Origin: an uncultured Elusimicrobiales bacterium | Lineage (GTDB): Bacteria; Elusimicrobiota; Elusimicrobia; Elusimicrobiales; Elusimicrobiaceae | Length of the DNA: 6,366 bases | NCBI GenBank assembly: GCA_944325235.1 | Contig: CALUZE010000079.1 | Location: 1-6,366 of the forward strand | Direction: 5' to 3' | Shown here: one piece after another, positions 1 to 6,158 of the stretch | How the letters are laid out: each line of letters opens with the position of its first letter | Position numbering within the stretch: the stretch's first letter is position 1 | Program-made: the position numbers and the translations under genes | The notes under the pieces: generated by a model | The model's database searches: none | Seen by the model: only the letters and a program-made list of their open reading frames with translations | What the model was told of the DNA's origin: nothing

Positions 1-1708
1 GTTGGACCAGGTAATTAAAGAAAAAGAAGCCGAAAAGAAAGCCGACACCTTCCAAATGGCGCAAGCCGCCGCCGTGGGCGCGGCTGCCGCCGTAGCCGCG
101 GAAGAAGCCCTGCACCACCAAGAAGAACCCGCCAAGACCGAAGAACCGGCCCCCGGGTTTGAAACGGTGCAAGAAGCCGCCGCGGAACCCGTGCACGAAA
201 AACAAACGTTAGATTTCACCCAGGAACAGCAAGAACCGGCTTTGTCTATCGCGCCGGACCGCCGCGAACCGGAAAAGCTGGAAGAAGTAAAACCCGCGTC
301 CGAAATGCCGGCCGACAAACCGGCCGAACCGGCCCAACAGCCGGCCCAAAACCATACGGATTTGCCTTCGCTGGACGAAAGCATCCCCAATCCGACGGAT
401 AAACCGGTCATGAGCGAAGCGGAAAAAGAAGAAACCATGCAAGAGCTCGTGCCGGGAGCCAAAACCGAAAAGCCCGAAGGCGTCATCATTACGGATGCCG
501 ACCTGAAAGAAGCCTTTACGGACCGGAGCTCCAGCAACGACCAATCGGTAGAACAGCTCTTTGGCATTGCTTCGCCCAGCGCGCAGGCAGCTCAACCGCA
601 AACAGAACAGCCTGCCGTATCGGACGAAGACGCGCACTTGCCGCAATTTAGCGACCAAACGGCCGATAAACCGCTGCCGGTAGGCAACCCCAATGACTTG
701 ACGGAAATTGAACTGAAAGAAGGTTCCACCTATTTGATTTCCGACTTTGTGCCCCCGGCCCAGGCCAATTCCAACGCGTTGCCGAAAGAATTGTCCGGCT
801 TGGACGCCAACCACCCGCATACGGCCAGCCCGGCGGAGGGCACCACCACGGACATCCAGGAAATGGTCTCTGCAACCAAGCAGGAAGAAAAACCGGCCCA
901 AGAACAAAAAGCGCCCGGCGACGTGACCGTATCGCAAGTAATTTTGGAAAACACCATCAAAACCAAACGCGGTGCCACGCTGGACATCAAAACCGTACCG
1001 ATGGTGCCGGAACCGGCGCAATCCGACCGCTTGCACCTGGACAATATGGAAGACGACATCAACACCCAGCACGATATGAAAGCCGCCGACGTAAAAGCTC
1101 CGGCCAAAACGACCAAAGCCATTTTGGGCGTCTTGGTAACGGTGGTATTGGCGGTGATCATCTATGCAATGCTGGCGTTTATGAACTTGATTCCGACGCA
1201 GTTTAATATCTTCTCGTCCAATGATAAAGCGTCTGCGGAACAAACCGCCCAGCTGGAAGAAATGCTCGCTCCGTCCGACCAAACGGCCCCGGCCAACGCG
1301 CCTGCCCAGGCGGCCGCGGCTGTCAACCCGATGGACGCCATTTTGACGGAAGTCAAAAACTTCCGCCTGGCCAACGGCTACACGCTGCAGCAGTTTATTG
1401 AAGCCAAGCACCCGGCTGCCCAGAACTTGATTACGTGGGAAATTTCCACCGCGGTAGACCCGGATAATTACTCCGTCTTGGTCAAAGTGCCGCCGGAGAA
1501 TCCGCAGAGCTTCAAAATTTCGTACCGCTTCAACTACAACACGGTAACGAAAGCGCTGGACCCGACCATCTCGGACGCGAAAAACCTGTTGGATTCCGTG
1601 GCCCAAAGCATGGGCACGATGCCCCAACAGCCGCAGCCCCTGCCGCAGCAGCAGGCGATGCCGCAACAAGCGGCTCTCCCGGCGCAACAAACGACCGGCA
1701 CCCGCTGA
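1..1708 (+). CDS. Unrecognised single-pass membrane protein with long disordered acidic N-terminal region (5' partial)
   Basis: The frame is open from the first bases. A TTG at position 2 could be read as a start, but there is no room for a ribosome binding site, so the gene most likely begins upstream; residues are counted from that TTG (568 visible). Residues 1 to about 365 are Glu/Ala/Pro/Lys-rich and look disordered. A hydrophobic helix at about 373-397 is the only membrane segment; lysines just before it suggest N-terminus inside, C-terminus outside. An Ala/Pro linker (about 425-442) leads to a compact domain (about 443-538) with a predicted helix, beta strands, helix pattern. The tail (about 539-568) is Gln/Pro-rich. 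The layout resembles TonB/TolA-like or envelope-tethering proteins only in architecture; I see no family motif and assign no function. A strong terminator follows, so it is the last gene of its unit. Upstream sequence could hold a recognisable domain. Confidence 0.85.
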   Translation, partial: LDQVIKEKEAEKKADTFQMAQAAAVGAAAAVAAEEALHHQEEPAKTEEPAPGFETVQEAAAEPVHEKQTLDFTQEQQEPALSIAPDRREPEKLEEVKPASEMPADKPAEPAQQPAQNHTDLPSLDESIPNPTDKPVMSEAEKEETMQELVPGAKTEKPEGVIITDADLKEAFTDRSSSNDQSVEQLFGIASPSAQAAQPQTEQPAVSDEDAHLPQFSDQTADKPLPVGNPNDLTEIELKEGSTYLISDFVPPAQANSNALPKELSGLDANHPHTASPAEGTTTDIQEMVSATKQEEKPAQEQKAPGDVTVSQVILENTIKTKRGATLDIKTVPMVPEPAQSDRLHLDNMEDDINTQHDMKAADVKAPAKTTKAILGVLVTVVLAVIIYAMLAFMNLIPTQFNIFSSNDKASAEQTAQLEEMLAPSDQTAPANAPAQAAAAVNPMDAILTEVKNFRLANGYTLQQFIEAKHPAAQNLITWEISTAVDPDNYSVLVKVPPENPQSFKISYRFNYNTVTKALDPTISDAKNLLDSVAQSMGTMPQQPQPLPQQQAMPQQAALPAQQTTGTR

Positions 1709-1727
1709 TCACGGACATTCACCCTTG

Positions 1728-1758
1728 AAAGCCCCGCCGCCCGGCGGGGCTTATTTTT
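1728..1758 (+). terminator. Rho-independent terminator of the membrane-protein gene
   Basis: An 8-bp GC-only stem (1731-1738 with 1743-1750, GCCCCGCC/GGCGGGGC) with a 4-base loop is followed by a T-rich run (TTATTTTTT, 1751-1759). It lies about 20 bases after the stop codon at 1706-1708. The preceding A residues can pair with the first T residues. Confidence 0.92.
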
Positions 1759-1817
1759 TGCGTAAATTGGGCCGGCAGAACTTGTTGCACGGAAAAAGCT
1801 TCCTCGGGAAAAATGTG

Positions 1818-1873
1818 GGCCTATCCAAAGCCTCCCGTGGCTCGGCACAGTGTGCATTTGGCTTTGTACGGCC
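1818..1873. repeat. Composite inverted repeat / possible RNA stem-loop
   Basis: CAAAGCC (1826-1832) is complementary to GGCTTTG (1860-1866), and the flanking GGCC at 1818-1821 can pair with GGCC at 1870-1873 across a 4/3-base internal loop. Inside is a short nested hairpin, GCAC/GTGC (1845-1848 with 1852-1855). Together they could form a 56-base interrupted stem. No T-run follows on either strand, so it is not a terminator. Its role is unknown. Confidence 0.4.
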
Positions 1874-1886
1874 AGGGACATATACT
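1858..1886 (+). promoter_or_regulatory. Possible orphan sigma70-type promoter
   Basis: TTGGCT (1858-1863, 4 of 6 matches to the -35 consensus) and TATACT (1881-1886, 5 of 6 matches to the -10 consensus) are separated by exactly 17 bases. Transcription would start near 1893, running rightwards into a stretch with no credible protein gene and then antisense to the end of pepT. Such pairs arise by chance, and the -35 overlaps the right arm of the inverted repeat at 1860-1866. Confidence 0.25.
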
Positions 1887-2069
1887 ACACAGAAAAAAAC
1901 GAACCATAGGGCTATTTTCGCCCCGCTAACGAGGATACACAGCACCCGGGTAGCACATAGGAAAAGACCTTCTTTGCACCCGTACAAACCAAAACGAAAC
2001 CACGCATTTCCAGGGGGTACTCGGGCCGAACAAGCCAACCGCCATACAGGGGAAAACGGACGGGCTATC

Positions 2070-2091
2070 TTCCCCCGTTCAGCTGGGGGAA
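2070..2091. repeat. Perfect 7-bp inverted repeat in the convergent spacer
   Basis: TTCCCCC (2070-2076) is the exact complement of GGGGGAA (2085-2091), with an 8-base loop containing GTTC. On neither strand is it followed by a T-run, so I do not call it a terminator. A smaller inverted repeat, CGGTTT/AAACCG (2103-2108 with 2111-2116), lies just to its right. Confidence 0.4.
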
Positions 2092-2183
2092 AAACCGACC
2101 GGCGGTTTCAAAACCGGTGAGAAAAGGGAAAACCAAGCGGACAAACAGTCGGAAGGATAAATCGGAGGGCAAAAACGGCCCCC

Positions 2184-2220
2184 AAAAACATCGGCCCCGT
2201 TTCCACGGGGCCGAAAAAAC
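2184..2220 (-). terminator. Rho-independent terminator of pepT
   Basis: On the minus strand a 9-bp GC-rich stem (2205-2213 with 2192-2200) is closed by a GGAA loop, a stable GNRA-type tetraloop, and followed after a few bases by TTTTT (complement of 2184-2188). It begins about 20 bases beyond the pepT stop codon. The plus strand lacks a T-run after the stem, so it should act on the minus strand only. Confidence 0.88.
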
Positions 2221-2239
2221 AGTCAAACGGAACAACGCA

Positions 2240-3475
2240 TTATTTAACGGCGTTTTTGGCGATGCTTTCCAAAACATGGAACGTCTTTTCCACCCAGCCC
2301 AAGCTCAGCCATTCGTACGGCCCGTGGGGATTTTCGTACCCGGCAAAGATGTTGGGCGTAGGCAATCCGCGCAGGCTCATTTGCGCGCCGTCCGTGCCGC
2401 CGCGCGCCTGCGTCAAGCGGTACTGCACGTGGTTTTCCCGCAGGGCTTCTTCCAGCAGTTCCATGGCCTGGGGGCGTTCTTTCAAAATTTCGCGCATATT
2501 GCGGTATTGTTTTTTGAATTCAATTTCAATTTTGGCAGCCGGATATTTGCGGCGTTTTTCTGCTACCAATTCTTCCAGCATTTTTTTGAATTGTTCAAAT
2601 TTGTTCAGGTCGTGTTCGCGCACGATGCCTTTTAAAACGGCCTTATCCAATCCGCCTTCCACGTCTTTAAACAGCACAAAGCCTTCTTCGCCTTCGGTGG
2701 TTTCGGGCAGTTTGTCTTCCGGCCAAGACGACACAATATCCGCCGCAATGCGCACGGGATTGGCCATAAAGCCTTTGGCCGAACCGGGGTGGCAGGTCTT
2801 GCCGATGATGCGGATGGTGACGGTGTCCGCGTTAAAGTTGCCGCAGTCAATATCGCCCAAGGTGGCGCCGTCTACGGTGTAGGCAAAGTCCGCGCCAAAT
2901 TTTTTGATGTCAAAATAGGCAATGCCGGTGCCGGTTTCTTCGTCAATGGTAAACGCGGCCTTGATGGGCCCGTGTTTAATTTCGGGGTGGGCCAGCAGGT
3001 ATTCGGCCAGCGTCATAATGGTGGCAATGCCGATTTTATCGTCCCCGGCCAGCAGGGAGTTGCCGTCCGCGGTGACGATATCGTCCCCGACGCAAAGTTT
3101 CAAATTGTGGTCGGTTTCGGGGGAAAGGAACATCTTTTTTTCGGCATTGATGGTGATTTTGCCGCCGTCATAATTCGGGTGCACTTGCGGGCGGATGTTG
3201 CTGCCGTTATAGTCGCACACGGTATCCATATGGGCAAAAAAGCCGATGGTGGGGGCTTTTTTATCGGTATTGGCCGGGAGTAGGCCGGTCACAAAGCCAT
3301 ATTCGTCCACTTCCACGTCGGTAAACCCGATGGAGCGCATTTCTTGGGCGAGGGTATGGGCAAAAGAAATCTGGCTAGAGGTGGTGGGGGTTACGGTGCT
3401 GGCGGGGTCACTGGTGGTGTCCACGGACACGTAACGAACGAAACGATTGTATATTTTTTCTTGTAAAGAATTCAT
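2240..3475 (-). CDS. pepT: Peptidase T (tripeptide aminopeptidase, M20B family)
   Basis: A cytoplasmic di-zinc aminopeptidase that removes the N-terminal residue from tripeptides, completing intracellular breakdown of imported or recycled peptides. The 411 residues match the usual length of about 410. Expected motifs are in order: HMDT at 82-85 (metal ligand H82, with D84), GDDK at 144-147 (bridging D145), DEE at 178-180 (E179 catalytic base, E180 ligand), D202 in VDGA, the conserved His in the TCHPGSAKG segment (H229), RGGTDG at 358-363, and NPHGPYEW at 382-389 (H384 ligand). All residues needed for activity are present. The ATG at 3473-3475 has a GGAG Shine-Dalgarno sequence five bases upstream and a perfect TATAAT on the minus strand at 3501-3506. 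It is divergent from the lipoprotein gene and has its own terminator, so it is probably transcribed alone. Assignment to PepT rather than another M20 peptidase rests on these motifs and length. Confidence 0.96.
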   Translation of the reverse strand: MNSLQEKIYNRFVRYVSVDTTSDPASTVTPTTSSQISFAHTLAQEMRSIGFTDVEVDEYGFVTGLLPANTDKKAPTIGFFAHMDTVCDYNGSNIRPQVHPNYDGGKITINAEKKMFLSPETDHNLKLCVGDDIVTADGNSLLAGDDKIGIATIMTLAEYLLAHPEIKHGPIKAAFTIDEETGTGIAYFDIKKFGADFAYTVDGATLGDIDCGNFNADTVTIRIIGKTCHPGSAKGFMANPVRIAADIVSSWPEDKLPETTEGEEGFVLFKDVEGGLDKAVLKGIVREHDLNKFEQFKKMLEELVAEKRRKYPAAKIEIEFKKQYRNMREILKERPQAMELLEEALRENHVQYRLTQARGGTDGAQMSLRGLPTPNIFAGYENPHGPYEWLSLGWVEKTFHVLESIAKNAVK

Positions 3476-3480
3476 AATTT

Positions 3481-3506
3481 CTCCATAAAACCTTAATTTT
3501 ATTATA
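3481..3506 (-). promoter_or_regulatory. pepT promoter -10 and ribosome binding site
   Basis: On the minus strand a perfect TATAAT (complement of 3501-3506) is preceded directly by TTG. No good -35 hexamer lies 16-18 bases further upstream. Transcription would start near 3494, leaving a leader of about 20 bases. GGAG (complement of 3481-3484) lies five bases before the ATG. No operator or leader structure is evident. Confidence 0.6.
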
Positions 3507-3533
3507 CAATTTATTATTCTTGGACTTGGGAGG
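3500..3533 (+). promoter_or_regulatory. Lipoprotein gene promoter -10 (tentative) and ribosome binding site
   Basis: TATTAT at 3500-3505 (or at 3512-3517) is a 5-of-6 match to the -10 consensus, without a recognisable -35. The first candidate overlaps the pepT -10 on the other strand, so the two divergent promoters may be mutually exclusive. GGGAGG at 3528-3533 is a strong Shine-Dalgarno sequence four bases before the ATG at 3538. It fixes that start rather than the in-frame TTG at 3520. Confidence 0.5.
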
Positions 3534-3537
3534 ATTT

Positions 3538-4002
3538 ATGAAAAAACTGCTTTTGCTTTTTACCGCAGCCGCCTTGCTGACGGCCTGCGCGTCCGTAAAA
3601 GAAACCGAAAATATGGCCGATTGCAAATTTGCGCTCAGAAGCGTGGAACTAACCAATTACAACTTGACCTCGTTTGATTTTGACGTCATCATCGCCATCA
3701 CCAATATGAACCGCAAAGAAGCGGCCGCCTTAAAACGCTTTGAGGGGGAACTGACGGTGAACGAAGAAAAAATGGCCGATATTTCCCTGGCCGATATCCG
3801 CATTGAGCCCAACTCTACCAAAAACGCCAAGGCGCGCGTGAATGTGCCGATGACGGGATTTAACAGCAAGCTGTTGGGGCTTATCAGCATGGGCAGCGGC
3901 ACGCTGGACTACCACCTGACGGGCACGATGTATTTTGAAGGTCCCTTGGGCACGGAAATCCCGGTGCCGGTGGACATTGGCCGTATCGGCAGCTACAATT
4001 AA
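3538..4002 (+). CDS. Small LEA type 2 / WHy-like lipoprotein
   Basis: A 154-residue secreted lipoprotein. The signal peptide has MKK, a Leu-rich core and the lipobox LTAC, with lipidated Cys at residue 17. Ala at +2 rather than Asp is compatible with outer-membrane sorting if the Lol rule applies. The remainder (about 25-150) looks all-beta and matches the LEA-14/WHy pattern: alternating hydrophobics leading to an NMN element (the family usually has NPN), then a region like 'ADISLADIRIEPNSTKNAK' and a late GxLDYHLTGTMYFE strand pair. The family is found in stress-related plant proteins and in many bacterial lipoproteins of unknown role, so the cellular function is open. Start chosen by the GGGAGG at 3528-3533. 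It lies divergent from pepT and ends in a bidirectional terminator. The lipoprotein call is secure; the LEA2 call is from pattern recognition only. Confidence 0.85.
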   Translation: MKKLLLLFTAAALLTACASVKETENMADCKFALRSVELTNYNLTSFDFDVIIAITNMNRKEAAALKRFEGELTVNEEKMADISLADIRIEPNSTKNAKARVNVPMTGFNSKLLGLISMGSGTLDYHLTGTMYFEGPLGTEIPVPVDIGRIGSYN

Positions 4003-4013
4003 TTTTTATCCGC

Positions 4014-4050
4014 AAAAAAACGCCCCGGACGAAATCCGGGGCGTTTTTTA
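4014..4050. terminator. Bidirectional Rho-independent terminator (lipoprotein gene / feoAB)
   Basis: A 9-bp stem, CGCCCCGGA (4021-4029) with TCCGGGGCG (4035-4043), has a 5-base loop. An A7 tract precedes it (4014-4020) and a T6 tract follows it (4044-4049), so it works in both directions. It serves the lipoprotein gene ending at 4002 and the feoAB fusion ending at 4064 on the opposite strand. Confidence 0.93.
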
Positions 4051-4063
4051 TAACGTGTAACGA

Positions 4064-6043
4064 TTACATCAAAATCAGCCGCAGCACATACGCCGTGACC
4101 AGCGAGAGCGACAGCGTCAGCGCAATCACTTTAAACGTATCCTTCCAGCCGCTTTCGCGCAGCATAACAAAGAACGTCGCCACGCAGGGCAAGTACATTG
4201 CCATAAACACACACGCCACCACCAGTTCCTGCGGCGGCAGGTTAAACGGCTGCAACAGGGCGATGGACACGTCCTTGCGCAAAAATCCCAAAATCAATAG
4301 AGGCGTCGTTTCGGCCGGCAAACCCAAAATGTATTCCACAGGGTAGCGCGCCAATTTGGCCACCCAGGCCGTCACGCCCGAAAGCTGCATCAAATCCACA
4401 AACAACACCCCGCACAAAATCAGCGGCAGCGCGTCGCCCAGGTACTCTTTCATCCGAATCCACAGCTTGCGCAACAGCGGGCGCCACTGCGGGATTTGCC
4501 ACGAAGGGATTTCCATAAACAATTCCGGCGTTTCGCCCTTCATCAGTTTGTTGAGTACCATCCCGGCCAAAATACCGTTTATAAACAAGGCAAAAAACAC
4601 AATCAGCATGTATTTCAGGCCGTAGGGGGACAAAATGGAAACAATCATTGCCGTCTGCGAGATACACGGTGCCAGCACCAAAATCAGCGCCAGCGCGATA
4701 ATGCGTTCCCGGCGGGTTTCCAGCACGCGGATGCCCATCACGGCCGGCACTTTGCAGCCAAAACCCAGCATAATCGGCAACGAACCGTACCCGTGCAATC
4801 CGATTTTGTGCAGCAGGCTGTCCAACAGCACGGCCAGGCGGGGCAGGTAGCCCAAATCGCCCAAAAATCCCAGCAACGCGTAAAAGGCCAGCACATACGC
4901 CATTACTTCAATCAGCGCAATGTGCAGCCCGTCGGTCAACACGCCAAAGTAATCCATTCCGCCGTCGCCCAGCAACAGCATGCCCAGGGCGTTATCCTTA
5001 ATAGGCGCAAACAAATGGTTCAAAAACGGCAGGTAGTAATTTTCGTACAGCGGGTCCAGCAGGGAAATAATACCCTCACCCACGAACCGCACCAGAAAAA
5101 ACGATAAAATCAACACCAGCAGCGCAATCGGCAGGCCGGAAGCCGGCGTGGTTGCCCAGCCCTGGAGCTTTTCCCAGAACGAGGCGTGTTTGTGTTTAAC
5201 CGTCTGCACTTGGTGGATAATTTTGCCGATGGCGTGCCATTTGCCTTCGGGCGTGGGGGGAACGTGGAAAGAGCTTTCAGGCGTTTTGCGCGCCGCAATG
5301 CGCGAGGCTTGGTAAGCCAGTTCTTTCAAGCCTTCGCCCGTCGTAGCTACAGCCGCAATGACGGGGATCCCCAGCAATTTTTCCAGCTGTTTTACGTCAA
5401 TTTGTATCCCTTTGCGCTGGGCCTCGTCAAATTTATTAAGCAGCAAAATAACGGGTTTTTTAAGCTGCATCACTTCCAGCACAAAGTACAAATTGCGCTC
5501 CAGGTGCGAAGCATCCGCCACGCAGACGATAAAATCGTACTCCAGCTCTTTAAACAAATTGTGCTTGCGGCCTTCAATTACCCATTCTTCTTCCAGGCGG
5601 TACAGGCCGGGAATGTCTATAATGTCGTAGGCCTCGCCGTCAAACTGGGTTTGCCCGTAGTTTAAGCCCACGGTTGTGCCCGGAAAGTTGGACGAAATAA
5701 TGCCAATCCCCGTCAGGCGGGAGAAAATCAAACTTTTCCCCACGTTGGGGTTGCCCGCCAACAAAAAGGTATTTTTCTTGGCGGCGACTAAAATCTTTTT
5801 AGCGGTTTCGCGGCCGATGGCCACTTCCGTGCCGGACACGCTTACCACCACCGGGCTGGAGCCCGGCTTGCGCGTGATAAACTGCCCGCGTACAATCCCC
5901 ATCGCCGCCAGTTTTTCGGTCATTTTGGCGTCGGTATGGATCTCTTTCACTTGGGCGGATTGCCCCGGTTTTAATTGATAGAGGGAACGGGAATTATCTT
6001 TTTCCATAAAAGTTAGTTTTTCCTTACTTTTATATTTTACCAT
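4064..6043 (-). CDS. feoB: FeoA-FeoB fusion ferrous iron transporter
   Basis: A cytoplasmic-membrane GTPase-linked Fe(II) importer, 659 residues from the ATG at 6041-6043. That start has GGAGG six bases upstream; an in-frame GTG at 6097 and a later ATG at 6007 lack a well-placed Shine-Dalgarno. Residues about 20-87 form a FeoA-like SH3 domain, normally a separate protein. The GTPase follows: G1 GNPNVGKS (97-104), G2 in FPGTT (120-124), G3 DIPG (143-146), G4 NKFD (203-206). Membrane helices begin at about 303, eight or nine in all. Nucleoside-gate type motifs include GFGCKVPAV (427-435), GFLRKDVS (586-593) and PCVATFFV (619-626). Differences from classical FeoB (usually GNPNCGKT or similar, NMxD, GFGCNVPA) place it in a divergent FeoB group. 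No separate feoA or feoC lies in the window. Monocistronic, ending in the shared terminator. Function as an iron transporter is likely; metal preference is inferred. Confidence 0.93.
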   Translation of the reverse strand: MVKYKSKEKLTFMEKDNSRSLYQLKPGQSAQVKEIHTDAKMTEKLAAMGIVRGQFITRKPGSSPVVVSVSGTEVAIGRETAKKILVAAKKNTFLLAGNPNVGKSLIFSRLTGIGIISSNFPGTTVGLNYGQTQFDGEAYDIIDIPGLYRLEEEWVIEGRKHNLFKELEYDFIVCVADASHLERNLYFVLEVMQLKKPVILLLNKFDEAQRKGIQIDVKQLEKLLGIPVIAAVATTGEGLKELAYQASRIAARKTPESSFHVPPTPEGKWHAIGKIIHQVQTVKHKHASFWEKLQGWATTPASGLPIALLVLILSFFLVRFVGEGIISLLDPLYENYYLPFLNHLFAPIKDNALGMLLLGDGGMDYFGVLTDGLHIALIEVMAYVLAFYALLGFLGDLGYLPRLAVLLDSLLHKIGLHGYGSLPIMLGFGCKVPAVMGIRVLETRRERIIALALILVLAPCISQTAMIVSILSPYGLKYMLIVFFALFINGILAGMVLNKLMKGETPELFMEIPSWQIPQWRPLLRKLWIRMKEYLGDALPLILCGVLFVDLMQLSGVTAWVAKLARYPVEYILGLPAETTPLLILGFLRKDVSIALLQPFNLPPQELVVACVFMAMYLPCVATFFVMLRESGWKDTFKVIALTLSLSLVTAYVLRLILM

Positions 6044-6049
6044 AACCAC

Positions 6050-6054
6050 CCTCC
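6050..6054 (-). promoter_or_regulatory. feoAB ribosome binding site fixing the start
   Basis: The minus strand reads GGGAGGG here, with GGAGG six bases before the ATG at 6041-6043. The alternative ATG at 6007 has only AAGG about 14 bases away. This supports a 12-residue Lys-rich extension before MEKDN. No convincing Fur box is seen upstream, and minus-strand promoter hexamers in 6100-6142 are weak. Confidence 0.7.
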
Positions 6055-6097
6055 CTTTACAAGCCCCCCGTTTCCGACGATAAAACCCCGCCAGCAC

Positions 6098-6117
6098 ACA
6101 AAAAAATTATTTTTTGT
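6098..6117. repeat. AT-rich inverted repeat in the feoAB/ferredoxin divergent region
   Basis: ACAAAAAA (6098-6105) is the exact complement of TTTTTTGT (6110-6117), around a 4-base ATTA centre. It abuts and overlaps by one base the -10 of the ferredoxin promoter, a position where a bound protein would block transcription. It could equally be an A/T-rich promoter-stimulating element. It does not match the Fur or FNR consensus. Confidence 0.4.
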
Positions 6118-6150
6118 ATAATTTATGTACAACTTTTACCAAACAGGAGA
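6117..6150 (+). promoter_or_regulatory. Ferredoxin promoter -10 and ribosome binding site
   Basis: A perfect TATAAT (6117-6122), preceded directly by TTG as in the pepT promoter, has no good -35 at 16-18 bases; the sequence there is CA-rich. Transcription would start near 6129, giving a leader of about 30 bases. AGGAGA at 6145-6150 is eight bases before the ATG at 6159. Confidence 0.65.
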
Positions 6151-6158
6151 TCTCAACT

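Larger units (their letters stand above)
1760..2183. other. Long convergent intergenic region, no credible gene
   Basis: About 430 bases lie between the terminators of two convergent genes. I find no open reading frame with a plausible ribosome binding site and protein-like composition; the frames open here are rich in Arg, Lys, Pro and His in the way translated non-coding DNA is. What it does hold is a composite inverted repeat (1818-1873), a promoter-like pair of hexamers on the plus strand (1858-1886), a C/G-run hairpin (2070-2091), a small inverted repeat (2103-2116), and a plus-strand bias towards G-run plus A-run blocks from about 2049 onwards. No tRNA, CRISPR array or insertion sequence is visible. 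It may encode a small structured RNA, but I recognise no known RNA family. Confidence 0.6.

Noticed and set aside
209..1690. A 493-codon open frame on the minus strand
   Set aside because: It lies fully antisense to the plus-strand membrane-protein gene. Its product is an Arg/Phe/Gly/Val-rich string without domains, as expected from reverse-reading Glu/Ala/Pro/Lys codons. No ribosome binding site was evident.
2070..2091. A tRNA T-arm-like hairpin (GTTC in the loop)
   Set aside because: The loop does not follow the TTCRANY consensus, and no acceptor, D or anticodon arms can be found around it.
1725..2120. A 131-codon plus-strand frame in the convergent spacer
   Set aside because: It starts inside the terminator stem region, has no Shine-Dalgarno, and its Arg/Lys/Pro/His-rich composition has no protein-like pattern.
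2049..2220. A CRISPR-like array (blocks about 40 bases apart)
   Set aside because: The blocks are only loosely similar, only a few bases are shared between them, and no cas genes are present.
2117..2635. Plus-strand frame crossing the pepT terminator into pepT
   Set aside because: It is mostly antisense to the pepT coding sequence, and its Phe/Gln/Val-rich product is a shadow of it.
6044..6097. A longer feoAB start at the GTG at 6097
   Set aside because: No Shine-Dalgarno precedes it, and the added residues are basic and unlike FeoA. The ATG at 6043 has a strong GGAGG.
6114..6158. A longer ferredoxin start at the TTG at 6114
   Set aside because: It overlaps the TATAAT box, and the added residues are absent from the ferredoxin family. 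AGGAGA serves the ATG at 6159.
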